From NCBI GenBank assembly GCA_019415435.1, contig DXZE01000055.1:1-9545 (forward strand): a stretch of 9,545 bases of DNA, in the 5' to 3' direction. Position 1 is the stretch's first letter; each line of letters begins with the position of its first letter. Under the pieces are notes generated by a model that had not been told where the DNA came from, made no database searches, and saw only the letters and a program-made list of their open reading frames with translations. A program made the position numbers and the translations under genes. This DNA comes from Erysipelotrichaceae bacterium. GTDB lineage: Bacteria; Bacillota_I; Bacilli_A; Erysipelotrichales; Erysipelotrichaceae. Positions 6,391 to 9,545 of the stretch are shown piece after piece.

Positions 6391-7230
6391 CTAAAGAACC
6401 GGTTTATCAATTCTGATCTTACGATTCAGAATGGAATCATAGATCTCATAATCCGTATCTTTAAATACATTAAAGATTACCTTTTCAATACCTGTATCTG
6501 AGTGGGTATCCAGATACTCTCTGACTGTATGTACTGCTGTCTTGGCAGCCTTATCCTGTGGAAACATGAATACTCCTGTAGAGATACAACAGAAGGCAAT
6601 ACTCTTCAGATGATAAGCATCTGCGATTTCAAGGCACGATCTGTAACAGGAAGCTAATAATTCCTTATGCTTTTCTGTTAATTTTCCCATGACAATTGGT
6701 CCAACTGTATGAATGACATACTTTGCAGGAAGGTTATAGCCTGGTGTTATCCTAGCCTTACCTGTTTCTTCTTCATGTCCCTGTGCATTCATAATCTGAT
6801 AGCACTTTTCTCTTAGTTCAACACCTGCCATTGTATGAATGATGTTATCAATACATCCATGTAATGGTGAAAAACATCCAAGCATCTGACTGTTAGCCGC
6901 ATTGACGATGGCATCACACTTTAAAGTTGTAATATCACCCTGCCATAATGAAATTCTATGATCCAGTAAAACAGGAGATAATTCAGAGGCATCTGTAATA
7001 CATTTCTTCTCTGTTATATCTTTTAATACTTCAGACTGTAACTGATAGAACTGCTTTGGTAATGTATGACCTGTTGGCCCATAAGGCATACGAACATTAC
7101 ATAAGGCACGGTATAAGTTAAATGCTTCTGCAGGATCATCAGATGCTTCATAGTCCTTATATTGTGGATTCTCATCTTCCAGGCATGAGATCAGATACTT
7201 CAGTTTCTCTGTTCTTTCTGAATTTGTCAT
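6391..7230 (-). CDS. Zinc-type macrodomain ADP-ribosyl hydrolase (SirTM-linked)
   Basis: The 279-aa protein has an N-terminal helical extension of about 90 residues and then a macrodomain. Visible motifs are WQGDITTL (96-103), IVNAANS (108-114), the zinc-binding segment CFSPLHGCIDNIIH (Cys119, His124, Cys126 as likely ligands), HTVGP (174-178) and the distal ribose/phosphate loop STGVFMFP (217-224). This layout is that of the Zn-macro class known beside SirTM in Staphylococcus aureus and Streptococcus pyogenes, which removes mono-ADP-ribose from proteins using the metal in the active site. Its ATG overlaps the sirtuin stop by 4 bp (ATGA), so writer and eraser should be made together, and a terminator follows. 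In the known systems the substrate is ADP-ribosylated GcvH-L. No GcvH-L gene lies here, so the substrate is open. Confidence 0.92.
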   Translation of the reverse strand: MTNSERTEKLKYLISCLEDENPQYKDYEASDDPAEAFNLYRALCNVRMPYGPTGHTLPKQFYQLQSEVLKDITEKKCITDASELSPVLLDHRISLWQGDITTLKCDAIVNAANSQMLGCFSPLHGCIDNIIHTMAGVELREKCYQIMNAQGHEEETGKARITPGYNLPAKYVIHTVGPIVMGKLTEKHKELLASCYRSCLEIADAYHLKSIAFCCISTGVFMFPQDKAAKTAVHTVREYLDTHSDTGIEKVIFNVFKDTDYEIYDSILNRKIRIDKPVL

Positions 7231-8171
7231 TTAACTAATACCTCTACAACATCATGAATATCTGTGTCTATACAAAGGCTGCGCTTTACAATGCTGTCAA
7301 CTGTGCCAGCCTGTCCATAATTAATGCAGGCATAGAAGGCATTCTTGTTTTCTTCTGTATATTTCCAGAAAGGATACTTGATGATTACTGGTGTATTCAT
7401 ACCTACACCTGGTTCGAGATAAACAATATGAAGGTTCTGATGTCTTCTTAAGAAATCCTCATAGCGCTTTTCCGCAATATGCCATCCTTTATCCTCAACA
7501 AATGTGTCATCACTTCTGAGATTCGTTGTCATCAACTCATTATCATCCGGACAATACGGCACTAATTCAGAAGGAATCGTCATTCTGATTTCTTTACCCT
7601 CTGGTATAAGAAGAGTATTATTTTCCCCGATTTCATATCCTTCTGAAAGAACCATTGCTTTTATAGTTTCATAGTTATCATACGTCTTGAATTCAGATGC
7701 TCCATGAGGTTTACTGCTCTGAAACAAGCCATAGTCACCCTGTGTATAGAACAGTCTGTGTTTGTCAAAAGAAGCTCTTTGAAAACAATGATCTACATTT
7801 GTTGTTAATACAAAGTAATCTTTATCTTTCACTACATCATGTAATCTATTGTAAAGATCTGATGGGATCGGTGCGTATCTGTTAATCCAGATATATCTGC
7901 ACCAGAAACCCCAGAATTCTTCCATAGAAGAATATGGATAAAAGCCACCGGAATACATATCATGGAAGCCATACTTCTTTTCAAAGTCTGAGAAGTAACG
8001 GTTAAATCTTTCACCGGTATAGATATATCCGGCTGCTGTAGATAAACCAGAACCAGCTCCTATGACAACAGCATCTGCTTTCTCTAACTGATCTTTTAAG
8101 ATCTGTATACTTTCATCCCATGTATGCTGGGAACCTTTTGTTATATATGCATCTGAATTAAAAAAGTACAT
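7227..8171 (-). CDS. Class M sirtuin (SirTM), predicted protein ADP-ribosyltransferase
   Basis: This 314-aa Sir2-fold protein has the NAD loop VVIGAGSGLSTAAGY (35-49), TTNVDHCF (123-130) with Asn125, and TQGDYGLFQ (143-151), where Gln144 stands in for the catalytic histidine of deacetylase sirtuins. The 19-residue gap between Asn125 and Gln144 equals that of the Asn118/Gln137 pair I recall for S. pyogenes SirTM. The four-cysteine zinc ribbon of ordinary sirtuins is missing (only a lone YCPDD). The C-terminal NAD-contact segment EPGVGMNTPVIIKYPFW (253-269) is intact. SirTM enzymes ADP-ribosylate proteins, in known cases the lipoylated carrier GcvH-L, rather than deacylating them. It starts 8 bp after the Rrf2 gene with only a weak ribosome site, so coupled translation is likely, and it overlaps the macrodomain gene by 4 bp. 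Confidence 0.9.
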   Translation of the reverse strand: MYFFNSDAYITKGSQHTWDESIQILKDQLEKADAVVIGAGSGLSTAAGYIYTGERFNRYFSDFEKKYGFHDMYSGGFYPYSSMEEFWGFWCRYIWINRYAPIPSDLYNRLHDVVKDKDYFVLTTNVDHCFQRASFDKHRLFYTQGDYGLFQSSKPHGASEFKTYDNYETIKAMVLSEGYEIGENNTLLIPEGKEIRMTIPSELVPYCPDDNELMTTNLRSDDTFVEDKGWHIAEKRYEDFLRRHQNLHIVYLEPGVGMNTPVIIKYPFWKYTEENKNAFYACINYGQAGTVDSIVKRSLCIDTDIHDVVEVLVK

Positions 8172-8179
8172 ATGTCAGC

Positions 8180-8614
8180 TCACTTCTGATCAGCCAGGCA
8201 ATGAATATCATTGACTACATCACTGACCTTATATTTCTTTAAATCATTCTCAAAATCTTTCTGTGCACTTTTCAGTTTACCGTCTAAAGCCTTATGAATG
8301 TTACTGCCGACAGGGCAGGCAGGATTAGGATTTTCATGGAAGTTAAACAGTTCCTCTTTATTCTTTTCTACTGCTTCATAGACATCATAGAAACTGATCT
8401 GATCCAATGGTTTTGCAATAGTGATTCCACCCGGACCCCTTTTTGTCTCTATTAATCCTGCATTCTTTAAATCAGACATGATATTACGGATAATGACAGG
8501 ATTAGAACCAATGCTTGAAGATAACAGTTCACTGGTTACCTTCTCTGTTCTTCCAAAGTATTCTGTAGCCGCAAGAATATGAATTGCGATTGTAAATTTT
8601 GTGGATACCTGCAT
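8180..8614 (-). CDS. Rrf2-family transcriptional regulator, YwnA-like
   Basis: The 144-aa protein has a winged helix-turn-helix over residues about 6-68, with a recognition helix in NPVIIRNIMSDLKNAGLI (38-55) and a wing containing RGPGGI (59-64). Then comes a long dimerisation helix. The three-cysteine set that holds iron-sulfur clusters in IscR or NsrR is absent. Instead there is one conserved-looking cysteine in NPNPACPVGSNIH (Cys100), as in YwnA-type members, plus Cys139 near the C terminus. A thiol-based redox or electrophile switch is a reasonable inference. It is the first gene of the unit with SirTM and the macrodomain, has an AAAGAGG ribosome site, and is transcribed away from the DUF1304 gene. 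It probably controls both sides and itself. Confidence 0.88.
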   Translation of the reverse strand: MQVSTKFTIAIHILAATEYFGRTEKVTSELLSSSIGSNPVIIRNIMSDLKNAGLIETKRGPGGITIAKPLDQISFYDVYEAVEKNKEELFNFHENPNPACPVGSNIHKALDGKLKSAQKDFENDLKKYKVSDVVNDIHCLADQK

Positions 8615-8662
8615 AACTGCCTCTTTCTAGATGTAATGTTATTTATTTCATCTTGCACTAAG

Positions 8663-8691
8663 AATATAATCCGGTAAAATTATGATGTCAA
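8663..8691 (-). promoter_or_regulatory. Sigma-A promoter of the Rrf2-SirTM-macrodomain operon
   Basis: On the minus strand a perfect TTGACA (8686-8691) is followed after 17 bases by TATATT (8663-8668). Transcription would start near 8656, giving a leader of about 42 bases. The -35 box lies in the middle of an imperfect palindrome, which suits repression by the regulator it encodes. Confidence 0.8.
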
Positions 8692-8699
8692 TTATTTTA
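8675..8699. promoter_or_regulatory. Imperfect 25-bp palindrome, candidate Rrf2 operator
   Basis: Arms TAAAAT (8675-8680) and ATTTTA (8694-8699) with further matches inside give eight symmetric base pairs about a centre at 8687. It covers the -35 box of the regulator's promoter and lies about 24 bases upstream of the extended -10 box of the DUF1304 gene. AT-rich DNA makes chance symmetry possible. Confidence 0.4.
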
Positions 8700-8722
8700 T
8701 TACAGTTAAATGTTCTCTTATT

Positions 8723-8731
8723 TGGTATAAT
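8723..8731 (+). promoter_or_regulatory. Extended -10 promoter of the DUF1304 gene
   Basis: TGGTATAAT is a TGn-extended perfect -10 box. The best -35 candidate, TTACAG at 8700-8705, is 20 bases away, so the extension probably makes up for a poor -35. An AGGGAGG ribosome site (8745-8751) and the ATG at 8758 follow. Confidence 0.65.
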
Positions 8732-8757
8732 AAGCTGATATTTCAGGGAGGTATACA

Positions 8758-9117
8758 ATGTCAACTATTACAAAAGTACTTGCAGTTATGACCGCAATAG
8801 AGTTTCTATACATCATGTATCTGGAGACATTTGCGACAACTTCTGATAAAACCGCAAGTGTATTTCATATGAAGGAAGAAGAATTACAGCGTACATCTGT
8901 AAATACTCTTTTCAAGAATCAGGGCATCTACAATGGTCTGCTGGCAGTTATGATTCTGCTTGCCGTATTTGCCTTTGCCAGTAAAACCGCAGTGATTGTT
9001 CTGATGGTTTACATCATCGCGGTAGCCTTATATGGAAGCTTTACAAGTAATCCGAAGATCATTCTGATGCAGGGAGGAATAGCCATTCTGACACTTGTAT
9101 CCTGTTTTGTTCTGTAA
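8758..9117 (+). CDS. DUF1304 family small integral membrane protein
   Basis: A 119-aa membrane protein with four predicted helices (about 4-24, 58-76, 78-95 and 101-119) and one charged loop (28-52). The pattern is that of DUF1304: an early Glu-x3-Tyr motif (IEFLYIMYLETF), then VNTLFKNQGIYNG (48-60), a central ALYGSF (90-95) and a late KIILMQGGIAILTL stretch. The function of DUF1304 is unknown. The ribosome site AGGGAGG lies 6 bases before the ATG. It is divergent from the Rrf2 gene, a common arrangement for regulator and target, and a broken nitrilase-family gene follows after about 25-30 bp, so it was probably once part of a two-gene unit. Confidence 0.88.
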   Translation: MSTITKVLAVMTAIEFLYIMYLETFATTSDKTASVFHMKEEELQRTSVNTLFKNQGIYNGLLAVMILLAVFAFASKTAVIVLMVYIIAVALYGSFTSNPKIILMQGGIAILTLVSCFVL

Positions 9118-9141
9118 TCTTTATCAAACATACTGGAGGCT

Positions 9142-9454
9142 ATGCCTGTGAAACTGGCTTTAGCACAGATGAGCATGTCTTGTGACATGCAAGCCAATTA
9201 AAATAAATGCAGTGCATTCATTGAAGAGGCAGACCAAAAGAAGGCAGATATGATTCTGTTTCCAGAAATTCAGTTAAGTCCTTTCTTCCCACAATATCCT
9301 GATAGAGATGTATCTTCTTATGTCATGCATATGGATAGTCCATACATAACAGGTATATGCATTGTTAATAACAGAGGTGAATCTTCTTGAAGCTTCTGCG
9401 ACAAGAAAAGCAAAGCCTTATATGAATCTTAGAAGAAAGAATCTGTATCTTTAA
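9142..9454 (+). pseudogene. Degraded nitrilase/carbon-nitrogen hydrolase gene
   Basis: Translation from 9142 (or from GTG 9148, which is better spaced after GGAGG at 9135-9139) gives a typical nitrilase N terminus, VKLALAQMSMSCDMQAN, then TAA at 9199-9201. The same frame goes on with FIEEADQKKADMILFPEIQL, which holds the catalytic glutamate (LFPE), up to MDSPYI near 9348. It then turns into unrelated-looking sequence and stops at 9388-9390. A different frame from about 9380 reads LLEASATRKAKPYMNLRRKN and ends at 9452-9454, which looks like the normal C terminus. The middle of the protein, including the catalytic lysine and cysteine regions, is missing; intact members have about 260-300 residues against about 100 codons here. 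It is thus inactive: one nonsense change, a large internal deletion and a frame change. Confidence 0.82.
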
Positions 9455-9495
9455 AAAGGTGTTTATTCCTTGTAGTAAATCAAGAGAGAATGAAG

Positions 9496-9545
9496 TGAAC
9501 CCCCTAAGTTGGACAACAACCTAGGGGGTTTTATTATGAAGCTGA
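9496..9545 (+). mobile_element. Left end of an IS3-family (IS150-like) insertion sequence, partial
   Basis: The sequence from TGAACCCCCTAAGTTGGACAA resembles the left inverted repeat of IS3/IS150-group elements, which typically start with TG and carry a TTGGACA core. An ATG at 9536 opens a frame MKL..., the usual beginning of OrfA (helix-turn-helix) transposase proteins of this group, but only three codons fall inside the window. The right end and target duplication are not visible, so this rests on the short end sequence and start codon. It lies 41 bp after the broken nitrilase gene. Confidence 0.55.
9498..9535 (+). terminator. Terminator-like hairpin inside the IS left end
   Basis: AACCCCCTA (9498-9506) pairs with TAGGGGGTT (9522-9530). 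One A-C mismatch then leads to a further GTTG/CAAC stem and the loop GACAA. TTTTATT follows, ending at the ATG. A hairpin here could stop transcription entering the transposase gene from outside or hide its start. Confidence 0.7.

Noticed and set aside
7227..8171. Annotation of the Sir2 protein as an NAD-dependent deacetylase
   Set aside because: The catalytic histidine is replaced by Gln144, the zinc ribbon is absent and a Zn-macrodomain gene overlaps it, all of which point to SirTM.
9009..9197. Minus-strand open frame over the end of DUF1304
   Set aside because: Antisense to a recognised membrane protein and the start of the nitrilase remnant.

Overview
The window comes from an AT-rich, low-GC Gram-positive bacterium. 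The spaced AGGAGG-type ribosome sites, sigma-A-like promoters, HrtAB-type transporter, SirTM/zinc-macrodomain pair and YwnA-like Rrf2 regulator all fit a gut or oral Firmicute. An Erysipelotrichia-like host is a guess from the style of the proteins, not something the sequence proves. Almost all genes lie on the minus strand, packed in overlapping operons. Only one intact gene, a DUF1304 membrane protein, runs on the plus strand. There are no rRNA or tRNA genes and no CRISPR array.

Reading along the minus strand from the right: a divergent promoter region (8615-8757) drives an Rrf2 regulator, a class M sirtuin (SirTM) and a zinc-type macrodomain hydrolase, ending at a strong terminator near 6358-6383. 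The sirtuin is a predicted ADP-ribose writer and the macrodomain a predicted eraser. Next, a clear promoter (6161-6188) precedes an HrtB-like permease and HrtA-like ATPase, followed by a small unknown gene. A second promoter then precedes a polytopic DUF4203-like membrane protein, a GNAT acetyltransferase and a 92-aa unknown protein, closed by a terminator at 2647-2666. Last comes a tightly overlapping three-gene unit at 50-2626: a predicted R-S-ExE ADP-ribosyltransferase, a Rossmann spermidine-synthase/methyltransferase-like protein and a CpXC zinc-ribbon protein.

The most interesting point is that one 8.5-kb stretch carries two unrelated predicted ADP-ribosyl transferases (SirTM and an R-S-E ART) and one macrodomain eraser. 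The SirTM unit is minimal: it lacks the GcvH-L and LplA2 genes known beside SirTM in Streptococcus and Staphylococcus, and it has an Rrf2 regulator as first gene. The ART-methyltransferase-CpXC unit is not a system I know. The overlaps of its genes suggest coordinated production.

The right end is decaying. A nitrilase-family gene downstream of DUF1304 is broken by a stop codon, an internal deletion and a frame change. Immediately after it lies what looks like the left end of an IS3-family (IS150-like) element, with a terminator-like hairpin just ahead of the transposase start, cut off by the window edge.
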